Shown here: positions 24,517 to 39,500 of the stretch, piece after piece | Position numbering within the stretch: position 1 is the first letter of the stretch | How the letters are laid out: each line of letters opens with the position of its first letter | Assembly (NCBI GenBank): GCA_008828725.1 | Contig: MEHQ01000605.1 | Coordinates: 1,307,067-1,371,066 of the forward strand | Reading direction: 5' to 3' | DNA from: Saccharina japonica | Lineage: Eukaryota; Sar; Phaeophyceae; Laminariales; Laminariaceae | DNA: 64,000 nt | The notes under the pieces: model-generated | Told to the model about the DNA's origin: nothing | What the model saw: only the letters and a program-made list of their open reading frames with translations | Databases searched by the model: none | Program-made: the position numbers and the translations under genes

Positions 24517-27500
24517 GTGAGTACCGACGTACGAAAATATGTTGGAATCGCGTTCCGGTAGTTTGTATGAGATCGCCCATAGAAGGGACGTGTATTCGCC
24601 ACGTAATCTTCCGGCAGCGTCACGTTTGTGCTTGAGCGTAGGTCACGTCAACGCGCTCCAGAATGTCGTGCAGATCCAATGCGGTTTCTACACTAGCTGG
24701 TCTACGTCAGGATGACGTGTTTTGTCAATGATGCTCAAGCGACGAATTGTTTATTGCCTCCCAATTATCATTGAATTGCAAGTAGTTTCGCATGCAGTGT
24801 TTTGGCAGTTTTTTTCCTGTCTGGCTTACACTTATCCCTCTCCGCATTTTCGCGACAGGTCTCAACTCATGCCTCACAGACGACCGTTGCACCCCGGGAG
24901 CTAACACGCTGTAAGTGTTTAATATTAATGGCGTAATATATGCAATTGTATGTATTTAAATCTGTCTTTGAAACTCCTCCTACTACTGCATCGTGGCGTA
25001 CCCGTCAATCGGAAACCAATACGGAAGTTCGATTGATTTAGCACGAATAAATAAACGTTCGTTGATGAAGACAGGAGACGGTGAGCTAGGGTAAGTGTTT
25101 GATTGTACAGCATTTCAGTCGGTAAGTTATGCTAAATCCAGCTATCGCGTCGTCGCTGTAGATGAACGGGAGGGAAGGCAACTTCCACAATCACCCCCAT
25201 TGATAAATTCAAGCAACGTGTTGGTGCAAAATCCTCGAAATCTAAAAACTGCACACCTGTGTAGATGGTACCCGTCCACGTGCCGGGATACGGCCGTCGC
25301 CTACATATTGCATGAAATATATAAAATATCCCTTGTTCCTTGTACAGTAGTGCGATGGAACGACCTGTATATGGTTAGTATATTGACTCTCTGCCGAGTA
25401 TCGCGGTAAAGGTTTGCGGGATGTCCGAGGCATGGCTAGATATATATCGATCTACCTTGTGGATCTTACGAGTTGGCGAACGCGTACTCTCTGGTTGCTT
25501 CAAGACATGCATGTTGTCCGATCACGAACTACAACGCTTCGATATCCTCGGGGTACAGACATCCTTCGAAAACCCGCCATGCAGAATGCGAAGGCGTTAT
25601 TGGCAGCAAACACTTGTCGAACACCACTCCCGTGTTGGTTCCGTTATGCCTATCTCCGAAACGTTGAAGATGGGTGGAGCCTTAGGCATGGTACACATTA
25701 GCTAAGCACCAGTGCACACTTCGGTTGTGCCGCTCGTATATCCAGTTCGTTTGCACGTGGTCCCCGGGTACGCAAACGACCACCAACGTCTACTGAAACG
25801 AACGGCGAGTGTCGACGTGTCACTGGCATCGGTAGTCATGCCAATATTTAACGAGCGTATCCCATGGTGCGTATTATACACAAAATGCCTCTAAAACGAC
25901 ATCACACCCGCTAACGTGATGAATACATGGTGTACTCCGGAGTCCTTTACCTGCGTTGAATTTAGAATGGAGCCTTGAAACGTGACGGAACAAGAATTTT
26001 CAACTTGAGTTTAACTATACATGACACCGCGTGCTGCTGTTACCCACGTTGGCATATTTTACTGTTGTGGAAGATTTTTATCTAACTGCCGACTCACCGA
26101 CGAAGATGTCCCTGATCTCGTGGCATGCTTGGACACCATTGGACGAGGCACGATCGAATCATTGTGAGTATACGTACTGCTATCTGCAGCATTTAACACA
26201 CCTTTATTGCTGTCATTGTGGTTGCGCGGTGAACCCAAGCAGCTTGTCTTGTAGAGCATGAGTGTAGTTCTCAACGGCTTGAGACGTGGTGTGGGGTTTT
26301 GTGCCGAAACTATCTAGCCTTCATGTTTCTGAGTAGGTCACAATGTCTGGAGACATCGTGTTGGGTTTGAGACCGAAACTATCAACCCGTTCTAGCGTAG
26401 GATGTTGCACTTGTATTTTCCCTATATATGCCGCGGACGGAGCTGTTCATCTTAAAAACACCTCAATAATTTGGCTTCTTTTTTATACAACCTAGTTCGT
26501 TCGAAAACAAACCCATAAATGTGTGTGGCAGGAATGGCTGATTCCTATATCAATTTGGGTTTTGCATTAATTAAGGATCTCCTATCGCGAGCAGTACAAT
26601 GTACGTTCCAAACCTCCAGCAGAACCCGCCTATCACACGTACTCCTTCTGCACAGCGCATCACGTCATCATTTAGCCGTCTCAATAACGCGTAAGCGGTC
26701 AATAGTTGTCGCTGATTGGCAACGCGGTGCAATAATCCTACCCACCACACAATGCAGCGGCGAGTGTATCGAACAATTATGTTTTGAAGGTGGCAGTATG
26801 CCGCAACGACGGCAAGAAAAGTTGTAGTTCGCTCGCCGCGTGGTCAGATTCCCCCCGCTACAAAGAAAATCGTATGGTTCAAACATATATTCAAGTTGAC
26901 CTGTCCCCGTATGCCCATTTTTGCAATAACGACGATCAATACGTTTTCTCCAGGATCCTCTTCAACAACCAACTCACCACCCTGCCACTCGACTTCTTCA
27001 ATGATTTCGGGGCGCTTCTAACAGTGTGAGTGAGGCAATTCCCTAACGGAGGGTATATTGTTCTGTTGACAACGGTTCCATTAGTGCTTCTTCGGTTTAC
27101 GCTATTCGCTTGGAACAACTCATGTTTGCCTTTTTTATCATCAATGATGGGGATGTTAACATATTATGTCGTGATTTTGGTTGCCCAACAGCGGGACGCG
27201 GCAGAACCAGCACACATCAATCTCGCTCACTGCAATAATGGCCTCCGTTCCCTGACCGTATTATTTAATGTAGTACTATATATTTCGGTGCGTTGTACTC
27301 TTCCACGTTTGAGGTGTACGTGTCATGACATCGTGTCCTATGCTTCACAAGGGATGTGGCATGGTGTGCCGGGGCCTGTGTTACCAACTGGAAACTCAGG
27401 TGGTTTTTACCTACTGTAGTGCGGCACGCTTTGCGTCGGGTTTAAATTTCGTTCAACTGAACGTCTGTCTGATGTGACGACCGCGTCCAACTGTCTATTC

Positions 27501-30500
27501 AACAAAATACTCGTAGTTTTTTGTCGAATATTTACACACACACACACATGTGTTATCAGAGATACTTCGAAACAGACGGTGTGACGAATGTTGGGAGTTT
27601 GGTCGTTATATGTATACCAACAGAGTCACACGTCGGTCGTGCGCATTGATACAGTATTTATGCTTGTCTGATAAACGAATCTCGTGTGTGTCTTGTGCAG
27701 TACATTGTTTCTGCATTCATCTCGTGCAGGTCCTCATCGCCGTTCCCTAAGAAACTTCGCCCTTGTCTTACACTGCTGTGCTCATGACTCGGTTCCACAG
27801 GAATGCCGAAAGGAACAGCCTTATTCTGCAGCCTGGAAACTTTATCGGGGCTACAGCGCTGCAAGTTTTGTAAGCGAGGCAGTACAACGTTGTCCGGTGT
27901 ATAACATGCAATGAAGGGGCGAACACATGAGCAAACCAAATAATTCCGCCTCGAGTAACGCTCTCAAGAAATATACCTATCGACCTGTTAGTAGCCAGCG
28001 CCAAAGTTGGTCACGGTTTTACTTAGTGAGTTACAATGTAATGTAGGGCACGTCCCAAACAGAGTTGCTACCGTAGTGTGAGCAGTGCAGTTTGGCATCT
28101 ACCGATTGCACAAACATGTGCCGCAATAAACTACGAAATCGTATCATGGCCTTGAATAGGCGATTGGCTGCCGTTCGCACGCAATGCCTTACGGGGGATC
28201 CAGCCGATGCAATGCTTGTTTAAATCAGCGTAACATGCTGTGTAAGTAGCATACTTGAGAGCCCAGTAGTTATAGGTCATTCAGTCCTCCATCCAACAAC
28301 ACGGGGCAGCCTTTCGTGATAGTTACAGGGGTCCGCATGAAAGTTAGACCTCTTGTTTTTTCAATTCTGCCGATACCTTTACTGAAAGAACGAATACAAC
28401 AAATCACACGACGTTTGTGTCCAACGGTGCCGTGAGTAAAAATAAGTAAACTCGCCTTTGCTTTTATTTTTTTGTCCATGTCTTGTTTGTTTAGTATTCA
28501 GCTTAGAAGGCAGATTTCGTATAGGATTCCAAATGGCCAATTTTCAATACACTTATTTCCCGAAGGCTATGAAAATCACATTCTAGACACGATATTCCAA
28601 ATCTGATCACGGATAATTGTGGTGATAGGCTATACGATCATCATGCAACTTGTTTTGGTGAAAAATATTCGTTTTTGATGGCGCTGATGTTTTTCCGTTT
28701 CTGGGTAAGGAAAAAGCACAGACACGGAAACAAAAATCAGCGCCATCAAAGACGAACGTTTTTCACCAAAACAAGTTGCATGATGATCGTATAGCCTATC
28801 ACCACAATTGTCCGTGATTACGTTTTGAATATCGTGTCTAGAATGTGATTTTCATAGACTTCGGGAAGTAAGTGTATTGCAAACTGGCCTTTTAGACTCC
28901 TATACGAAATCTGCCTTCGAAGGCGAATATTAAACAAAAAAGACATGGAAAAAACGACGCAAACGCGAATTTTCATTTTTACTCACGCCACCGTTGGACA
29001 CAAATGGCGTGTGATTTGTTGTCTTCGTTCTTTCACTAAAGATATCGGCAGAATTGAAAAAAAGCAGGTCTAACTTTCATGCGGACCCCTGTAGTTCCCT
29101 TAAAACGTCTCTCCAACAAGTGGTATTACCAATGCGGTATGATTGTGGCGGACTACAAACTGGTATTTTGGCCCCCTTCCATAACGCCGTTTCTGCTGCT
29201 CCTGCGATGACGCAATGATAAACCGATGCAGAGAATTGCGCAACAACGGCATGGAATCCTTGCCGCCTGGTGTCTTCGAAGGGCTGACGTCCCTACGCGA
29301 ACTGTGAGTGAGCCCTGAGATGTCGCCAGTGATACAAAGGCTTCGTCAGCATTCACTCTTCAACCATGTATCTCCTAGCTCCGTGTTGACCGACATTTCC
29401 ATACAACCTTCCGAACATAACGTGCCGTTGCTCACAGGTATATTTGCAGGTGGGAAGTATCTCAAACTGCAAACGCCATAAAGAGGGTCCTGCGTAACTT
29501 CTAAAAACATCGCATGTCGAGCGGTTATCGAGTGCACATGCTGGTCTTACCTCGATTCATGCTGACACGGTCTTTCGTTATCACATGACGTCGTCAGCAC
29601 CATTCATACCTCCTCCAAAATCGGAGAGAGTAGACGCGACGTACTGATACATATGGAGACCTGGATTTCGGCTAAGAAACGGCAGTTATTCCCGTCGTAC
29701 TCCCCGTCTTCGTTTGGGTGTACATGTCATGAATTGTTTTGTTTTGGGTTCGATGGTTTGCACATGGTTTAGGCAGGATGGTTGTGTTACATACTGCGAT
29801 AAGTATTGTGTTGTGTTGTCTTCCCGCAACAGGTTTGATTGTAGCCCGATAACTTGACCGCGTCCTTGGTGTAAAGAAATATCAAAACTTGCTCTGAGCT
29901 ATGAATACACAAATGATGTGAGAGTGATACTTCGACATTTGGGGTAGGTGTAACGACGTGACCCAGCTTGGGGGTTTGGGCATATACGTTGCTCTACCAG
30001 CGCATATTCCGGACATTTCTATCGCAAAATAAACTCGGCTGGCCGTCTGCTCTCTACTATTTCCCTGTTGTCGTGCATGGCAAATGCGTACTGCTAAATG
30101 GGCCCCTCTACGGATCGAATTTCCTTATCGTCGCGCAAATATTCGGTTGTGCTGTGGTGCCTCAGGTCTCTCACGAAAAACGACCTAATTCTACAGCCCG
30201 GAAGCTTTAGGGGCGCTACATCTTTGGATAGACTGTAAGTATAATCATTTTCGGAGGTCGTTTCGTCGGCCGGGCGGTGTTTTTCGTGTGTCGTAAGGGT
30301 AAAGTGGAGTAAAGCATTCCGCAGGTCGTTTGGCGCTTGCCCATAATCCGTCGAATACTCGGTTCTTCTGATCCAGTGAAAAATACTGTAGGTAACGACG
30401 AGCCTTGATTTACCTGGCAATATATTTGAATATACATATATGTATATATGTATCGGTTCGTCGTTGTTTCGGTCATATTCTCCCACACGAACGGAACAGC

Positions 30501-33500
30501 TAGAAGCTGATGGGTGTTGTCTGACGAACACCGTCAAACATAGCTTTGATGTTCGTGGAATACCACTGAGGCAGTTTGCCATACTTGTGCTACGAGAGGG
30601 ACAGCACGTCGTGCTCAGCATAATTTTTTTCTGGCGGGCTCCTCCACCCGAGTAATATCCCAATAGTGGTCGACTCACGCTTGTCTTAGCAAGACACCGT
30701 TCGTTTGCATGGTTACGGTAGGTCATCGCTATTGTCAACCGTGATGGGAGAAAGAGCTTTTTTTCCAGGCTACTATTTGAGTGATGTATGGGCGCCTCAA
30801 GTGCGGAAATTCATCATCACTTAGGCGTATCACCACCGTGACCGGCCTCGTCTACGAGTTTCTTACCCTGTGCCCTCCCTTTCCACCTAATATTATACAT
30901 TTACTGGTGGCGTGGGGATACACTGCTCTAGGGATTTGACATGTAACGATATGGAGGTCCTGCCAGCCGGGGTCTTCGAGGGATTGGGCAACCTACGCTC
31001 ACTGTGAGTAACACGTGATATGGCGTCAATGGATCGATGATGGCATCGTCGTTCGGCCGGACGACTCTGTTTTGCTTCCACGTAACCGGTATATAGTTAC
31101 TACCTTTACGAACAGGTAACTGCCATGAACGAGAGGAGTATATGATGTACGTGGAGTAAAACGACCATAAACAATCAGAAGTTCACGGTATTGATAGGGG
31201 CGCTTCATGGCGGCGAGGTACTCCTGCCGCTTTGCTCGACACACCCTGCTTTTGCTTGTACGTGGACTCGATTTTATGTTAACTTTTTAAGGTGTACAAC
31301 CGTTTGTTGTTTTGAATATGGGGTGGATCTCGACACTGTCGTGGAACACACGATGTTCAGGCCCAGAAGGCCATATTCACCTCCGCTAAGAGCGGGCTAG
31401 CTGACACAATCATGACGGCGTTTTCTGATTATACGAAGTATGGTAAATGCCTAAGCCTCAGTGGCGTAGTGTAGTGTTCAAACTCCCAATAATTTCGATC
31501 GGACGACGGTGTACCAAGAACCCGGCCTTGTGCTGACTTCTGATCATCGCAATAATCATTGTCACCGACCAGGAGCCTTAAACGCAATGATGTGGCCCCT
31601 TGTTGGCCCCTGGCGTAGAAGGTTTTGTATCGCTGGAAACGCGATCGGTGCCACTTATCCGAAGCCTTTGCGTTTAGGTACTACAGTAAGGCCAAGATCT
31701 GGACAATATTTTATGTCACGTTGTCTATGCCATACAGCTTTATATAGTTGCGAGCTGTAACTTCCTGAGTTCGGTGACTATGCATATGATTGACGCGTTT
31801 GTGCCTCGACATGGCTTTGCCTTAGTCGATACCGGCGGAAAATAGTTTGTTGCCTTACTCCACCAGCCAGCCAATATGTTTGATTTGTTACGTCCACCAA
31901 ACTCGCAGGCCACACAAGTACAACCATAGCTTTAGCTGTGTACGTCAAGGCTGAGGAAGAAGCGGCATTCCACTGCCAGATTAGTTCAATTGTCGGATGG
32001 TGGGACGGAAAACTCCTGTCCACAATGAGTGGAGATTGGTGGTATATATACGGGAGGGGTTTGCCTGTTGCCAGGATTGGGTGATCGTATAGTCACGACC
32101 AGACCGTTTGGTGTGGTATCTATCCGATGTTTGTCATCTGACGGTTTGCAAATTTGGGCTGCCCAATTGACCGAGGTCGGCATATATTGCTGATTTCGAG
32201 CACGTGGTCTACACTGGAACACACCGATTCAATTGACCATTGTTGTGATAATTGCTTCGAGGGCGGTTCTCTGTTATACAGGCACCTTCAATGTGTTTAC
32301 CATTCCCACACCGATTGGAAGCGGGTTAAGGTCAAACGATCATCGCCATAACTTGGTCTGAAATGCTTCCTAAACGGTCTACCTTGTCGGATCAGGTCTC
32401 TCGGGGACAACGACTTGACCACCCTGCAGCCAGGGACGCTTTTGGACACACCGGCTTTGGAAGTGCTGTAAGTGGTGATATTCTTAGCGTATTTGAGCAC
32501 CAGCGTGTTTGCGGCGCGGCTACTAAGCAAGCGTGCCCATCCTTTGACCGCATATATGAGGGACGAAATCCAGGGGTCTGGGTAGGTAGGGTCAAATTAT
32601 TACTTTGCGTGGGCGATATAAGATTGTTCGGTACTCGGCGGTGAATGGAAATTTGCAATCATTATTTGTTACTGCTATATGTGTTTATAGTATTGCTCGT
32701 GCCACCACGCCCACCCCTGAGGTTTCGTCCGCTGGTTAGGGCTGCTGTATTTATCTAAACTGTATTGCGTCGGTCGTGGAGCGAGCTCCACGGCGTACTA
32801 CTGTAACTAGGTATAGCCGGCCTGGTTTTGAAGACCACGAAGGGTAACGTGTAGCCAGGCCATGAACACCGACACCTCGTGTTCACCGTCCTGTCACGGG
32901 ATGGTTTGCTTATTTTCACAAAGTGTCGTATTCTACCGCCACCGGTAAGTGAACTACTGGTGGCGTCGGTCCTCATGACATTCCTGTGTGAACCTGACCT
33001 ATACGTACGGGATGCCGTCTGTCAGCATATCATTGTTTCAGCAACCGATGCATGTCCTAAAGCTCGGTTGCCACCATCTCATACCCCCCCCCCCCACTGT
33101 GGTTGACGATGCAGGGAGCTGGACGCCAACGAGTTCACCACTCTCACTGCAGAGATGCTCGAAGGAGTTGCCGGATCTCTAACTCGACTGTAAGTAAACC
33201 TGAGCAGCGATGTTTATCTGATATGCGTCTACATATTCAGAAACGATAACCTGGTAGACGTGACATCGTTTTCGGTCGGAACGTCAACCGCTCAACGCTG
33301 TATAGCGTTAACGTACCAAGGAGAAGAAACGAGCCTCGCTCTGGTAGGGGTCGAAGAGTGTTGAGGTTATGTATATGGCTTGTGAATCCCGAGGAGAGTT
33401 TTGGAAGTGTTACAGAACTCCCAGAAGTTCCGCATTAAAATATTTCGGACGCCTTGCAAAACTCCTAGAAATTATAGGACATGTACATTACGTATGACGT

Positions 33501-36500
33501 AGCACAGAACCCAGACGGAATGTTCAAGTAGTCATATGAATGTTGCACCCTTACCCGTACCTGCACTTTAATGTTTTACAAAGTGTGGGGTACCACGTAT
33601 ATCGCCCGGTGTTTGCCCATTTTCCGTGTAGGTGCCCGCATCAAAGATCTCGTACCAGTATAGGACGTTTTTTTACACATAGCACCAAATATTTTGCCCC
33701 TGGCGCACGTAACGCACGATATGTATGTCGCATATAGCGCACCCGATATGTATGAGTGCCTGGTAGGGTTAGGGACGTCGTACAGAACACACACAAGTTC
33801 TGAGCACGGGTAATGCCTGGACATATACCTCAAATATGGTTGTTTCATCACCGTGCATGTCATAACCATTCATGCTTCAACCCAAACACTTCCCACAGAA
33901 GCAACGCCTGACATGCGGAGTTGCCCGTAACGATTGGCTTACACCTGCACTCTTCACGAAACTTACTAGTTATGTATATTTGCAACGCTATTCTTAGCAT
34001 TGGATCTTCGCAAATAGCGTCTGCAGGCTACATCTCCCGTTCGGCTTGTATTTTCGGATGTTGTCATACGCGACGATGTCGTAGTGATTAAACGTTGGCG
34101 ACGCGTATTGCTGAAGAAACCTTGCAATAGTTCATTGTTTAAGCTCATATATGTTTGTATCAGTGAACTCGCGACGATAATACAAGTAGAAACGAGGTTG
34201 ACAGGCATAAATAAACGATAACGCCGCAGTCGAGTATAATAGATGCAGCGTTTGTGGTTCCGGAATGCTTAGCGTTTACCTTAGCAGGCACGATCAAAAT
34301 GAAGCCGTCGGGAACCGCAATACGTAAAACAAGTTAAACACAATCGGACTAAATCTCAGCACAAGCACTTTTCCAATAGTTGTTTTTTTTTTACATTTTT
34401 CGTAGTGGTTTCAATATATGTGGCTGACCTCATGTGTGTTTTAACCACGTCAACGTAAGATGGGCCTTTACTTCATTGGATCATTTCGACAATCTTTTAT
34501 ATTCGAGCGACTGCGAGTTGCGCACGTCGTTCTTTCAATGTAAGCCGGCACGTGTTTATGGGCTTCTTCTGCTTTTACCACCGACACACCGGTGAAGTGT
34601 TGCTGTTGTGCGTCAGCTGCCGCCCCGGCATATAGGTTTGGGAGGCGTATGGTCGCAAGAGTATCCTATGGTGTGCCGGCTATAAGAGCTGTCGCCCTTA
34701 ACAGCAAACCATCATCTGCACACAATACTTGCATTCCCCGTGCTGGCTGTTACCGTCGGCAATGGAGCAGGGACATTACGAACAGTAGGTTGGACACCCT
34801 GCCGCCAGACGTCTTCGAGGGGATGGTCGCTCTCAACCTTCTGTGAGTGGCGGAAAAATACAGCTTTTTTTTCGATATCATTTGTTTTACATATGTTTGT
34901 GAAGTACGGGTGTTGCAGTGTTTGCATTTTTTTGCTGTCGGGAAGCTACGTTTGACCGGCTGGTGGACGTTGCATGTCCTGCGCGATTCCAATGTACCCT
35001 AGTTTATCACGAAGAAAGGGGCGCATTCCAATGTTGGGCTGTGTGTCGCAAAGTACACGTAACGCAAGGAAGCTCGGCCCTACTTGTACAGGATGGTCAC
35101 AATACATTTGGAGTAGTATTCATGTGCAGTGGCGACAACCACATTCCACACGACTGCACGACGCAATTTTCTTTGGAGAAACACTCTTCGGTGAACATGT
35201 AAAAAATCGGTATTTTTAGTCTATATTATGGCCTACAAGTTTGCTAGTAGGCTACAGCAGTATCACATACGGGTCAATATATATCCTATGGCACGGTTGA
35301 TTGATAAACATATGACCACATGCCGCTGAGTCATCCAACGGTAGGGGGGTAGTAGATTTGGTGAGCTCCTCACATGAGGAGCTCAATATCTCACCCGAAA
35401 CATGAATTCGGAAACATTCGCTTGCGCAACCCGACCAAACCTTCCAATGCGGTCGTACAAAAACAAATATACCAGTAAAATATTAATAGTATCCGGTGTT
35501 TACTAACGTGAGGAGAACAACCGGTTGAAACATATTGAGCCTAAACGTAGTACCCCTACCGCGGAATTGCTCCACGGGCGGTCCAATCCAGTGCTTTCGC
35601 ATCTAGGATTGCTGTGACATATACTTAACGGTTTGTACGTAGTACGTCGGAACATCTGCAACACACGTCACGCCCAGCACTTCATTTCCACAACGATCAA
35701 GCAGGGATCTTGCTTTCAACGACCTTGGAGTGCTTCCAGCTGGCATCTTCGACGACTTAGCATCGCTTGAGGATTTGTGAGTACCAAAAATATATGTGTG
35801 TCGTTATGTTCGACAGAGTGGGTGTCCGGTATGAAGCCCATACTCGTGCGTATATATAGTAGTCGCTTGGTTTGACTGTCGACTATTAATCGTTCGTTGT
35901 TTAAGTTCGTAAACTTTGCGTCTTGTCTTTATCTTGTTGATATATGTCTTCGTTACATTCAACCCCCTCTTTTCGGGTTCAAATGGAGACTAGACAAGGC
36001 CAAGTAGAATGTTAGGCTTAGGCGCCGGGCGCTTGCTACGATAAAGGTACGAGTTCCACTTTTTTTGGCTGTTTGTTTGTTTAAGACGACGGAGCTCCTT
36101 AACCCAAGATCGCCGGTCTTTCATGCGTGTAACGAATTTGTTCCATTTTGTTCTTAGGCCATCGAACTTTCGATCGGGTAGTACGTTTTTCTTCCTCCAG
36201 CATCAGTGTTTAGGTGAGGTATGGAGTTCCTCAGGTGACCACGCTCAGAAACCTCTAGGTGCACCTCTACCGTGGCATGCGTCGTCGACAGACGTGTGCC
36301 CAGATCAGGACAGCCATTTTCGTTGTAAATCGGTTCTGGCGCCCTAGATACCAGCACGCGCAATTTGCACGAGAGTGGCATCATTCAACGTATTCCAGAA
36401 CTTCTAAAACGACTTCGCGAAGTTTCCGACGTGGCTGCCATCATGTTAGAACACGTTCCCTCTTTAGGGCCTCGACCACTTTACCTGGACCACCCTGCAC

Positions 36501-39500
36501 AATAGGCGGCGGTGCTTAGAAGACGCCTCGAACAGTGCTGGAGCCACACTCGCGTCCAATATTTCAATGTCTAATAGTTCGCGTCGATGACGAGATGACG
36601 TCACATCATACATCCAACAAATATTTGCCGCAACCGCACCTTGTGAACGCTCGATCTTCCAGGGACCTTCGAGGCAACTCGTTTTCCACTCTGCCAGACG
36701 GAATATTCGGGGGCCTCCAGACGCTCCTCGAATTGTGAGTGATTCTCAGTGTCATGTTGAAATTCAACCTGCGTATTTGGCAAAGCAATGCTCGGCATCG
36801 TGCGTCGGGGGCATCTAAAATTTAAACAAAAAGTAATGATGCTATCTCAAGTGTTGGTGCTTGGCAGCAAGTGGCTATGTTCCCCGTAGTATATAAATCA
36901 ATTTCCGTTTAGCGGACTTCGAACGCCGCGATGTATTCAGTACAAATCACAGTCCGTGACGGTATGCATGCTGAATCTTATCGTCGGATTCGTGTGCGGC
37001 GTGCCTCGTTTTGTCCAGGCTACCCGCGTTTTCAGTTATATTTCCCCACCGTACACATTCCGCGGCGGTTTAAACAAAACGCAAACTGTAAATATGATAT
37101 CACCTGAGGCCGTTTGTCTGGCCCACTTATGTGATGCGTAGCTTCCCAAATCCTGAAGAGTGAAGTCGGGGTCATGTGAGTACGCTACTGCATCGGTGCG
37201 GCATCGATGGCTTTGTTGACTTTACGTTCAATAGCAGTCCTGAATATGTCGTGGTCTGAAAATGTACTATGACCACCGCCAAGGATATGTCCGTTACTCT
37301 GCTGGCGTCAACGCCGAGGGAAGAAAGTGCTGATGTATTGTCACGATTGGCGTGCAAGGCACGTGCCGTAGTAGGGAGGGGGGGGGAGAGCCTACTTAGT
37401 GACCCCGGATCTGAGTTACGATTAGATAGGGAGAGAAAGAAGAAGGGCGAAGAGTTCCGCATGCATGCATACGTACATACTCCAGCGTATGCTACAACAG
37501 CACCGTCCAAAGCTGGTGCGACTACAGGGAGGGGGGGGGGGGTACCCCGAATCGGAGTTACGAACAACGTATAAGAGAGAAAAGAAGGAAGACTATAAAC
37601 AAATGGAATGCAGAAATAAAATAAAACAACGTTTTGCTGTTCGATTCCCCGTGTGCTCCGTCCTGGCTTTGTAGCGGTCTGAGAGACTACGGGTGTGGGA
37701 TCAGGCACTTCGTGATAACGAGTAACCCACCCAACGAAAACCGTATTCAGCTTTACATATTAACCCCTTCGTTGGCACCAGATACAATAAAAAAGGCTCA
37801 CTTGTGTTTTCAATAACACCAGCATGTACGCGTCTAACACCGAGTGCGCAGGATTCAAGTGGACACAACAAATCCTATCGTTCATGCCAAAATGTGAAGT
37901 GGAAACCGCGATACAGATTCCCCTTTTCGACCCTGATCCATGATCCCCATCACCACTTTCCGTTCGTCTTAGAACCAAACCCGCTGCACATATATACTCG
38001 CATTGCAAACAGGCGTCTTGACCAGAACGACTTCGTCTCACTTCCACCGGATATGTTGGACGGATTGGTCAGCCTGCAAAGCTTGTGGGTGAAATGTAGT
38101 TGATTGTTGGTATCAAATCGCTCACTGGATACGTCAACGTGCATATTCCCCAGCGGGTACATTTCGCCGCGTTAGGTCGAGCTGTTGGAGGAACATCACG
38201 TTACACGCGGCTACCTAGTTAGAGAGTTCGTTTCATCAATCACAGGATCCGATTGTCGTCGATTACACGAGGAAGACCCAATGAATGTTGAGTTGAGCTG
38301 CGTTACACAGTAGTCACGCCGCTGCTTGTATTGACCGTGCGTCGATCCGAGATGAGGCGATACGCAGGAGGTCGACCGTAATCGTGAACTGATACGATGC
38401 AACACTCACACCTCGTGGACAACAACACCCCACGATCTTTAGAGTAAAGGTTCCTCGTGGCCATGGTATTTTATAGGTTGATGGACTACCGCATATAAAC
38501 TGAGGCAATGTTTGTAAGAGATACATATATGTAAGGCACTGTTTGCACGGGGCATATGGCACGGCGCAGGCGCGATGTTACAAATGTCGGTTTCGAATCA
38601 CACGCATTGCTGCCCTTGTTGCTTTATCGTTGCGTCTTTCAAAAACATTGGTTTGTACTATGGGGCGCCGACGATGTTTCTCTCAATACAGGTCGTTTAT
38701 TCGCAACGACCTCGAAACCCTCCCGGAGGAAATATTCAGGAGCACACCAGCTTTGCAAACGCTGTAAGTGCCGTGGCGGGATATTGTAAGACATGAACCC
38801 ATGTACTGTTGTGACAACGTTTTGTCGCGGCATACTCCAATTAGAACTCACGAGCGAGACTGATATCAATGCATCACAAACACTGTCACGTACTGTTGGT
38901 AAGTTTTGGGTTTTAGTTTTACATCACTGGGCCCATGGTGCCACTGCCATTGCGGCACCATACCAAGGGCGGGGGTTCTTCCCACCACCATCACCACCAC
39001 TGCCGCCCCTCTATTCCCCGAGGAGGTACAGTTGGTTCTTTTAGTTTTTCACAATGTACTATTTGTTTTCGTATTGGTGAACTATCGCTCTTTAACGTGG
39101 CTGGCGAGTGGGGCACGTATGTCTGAACTCGGATTTTACCTGTTTGGGTGTGCTGGATGCACACGAAATTCAATGATTACGCATGGCAACATAAGATGAG
39201 GGCCTTGACGGTCCGGCTCTATGTCAATCCCATGGGGACCCAGGTTGCCCGCCTACAAAAACGACAAGTATCGTCCTACCAGACTCTTTGTAAACGCGCA
39301 CAACAGTACTGCAAAGGGATCACCACACCGCTCGGGTGCCGAACATGGTCGCACGTTGCACTTCAGGCTCACACTCGTGCGTGGAGTCGGTATTGTGGTT
39401 GACCAATTCTCCCTCTGATGGAAGGGTGGGGTCAAACCCCATGAAAAGGTTGTGTGCGGCATGTCAATGTCCGGCCCATCTTCCACAAACGCGAGTTCTG

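Noticed and set aside
30094-30738. Minus-strand frame of 214 codons
   Set aside because: It overlaps LRR exon 7 on the other strand, has no recognisable pattern, and the plus-strand exon has splice sites and phase in agreement with its neighbours.
33242-33310. Possible extra LRR exon after a CAG at 33,239-33,241
   Set aside because: It would read NDNLVDVTSF but lacks the first LxL strand and a usable phase 2 donor; GTATAG is poor. Perhaps a decayed exon, not supportable.
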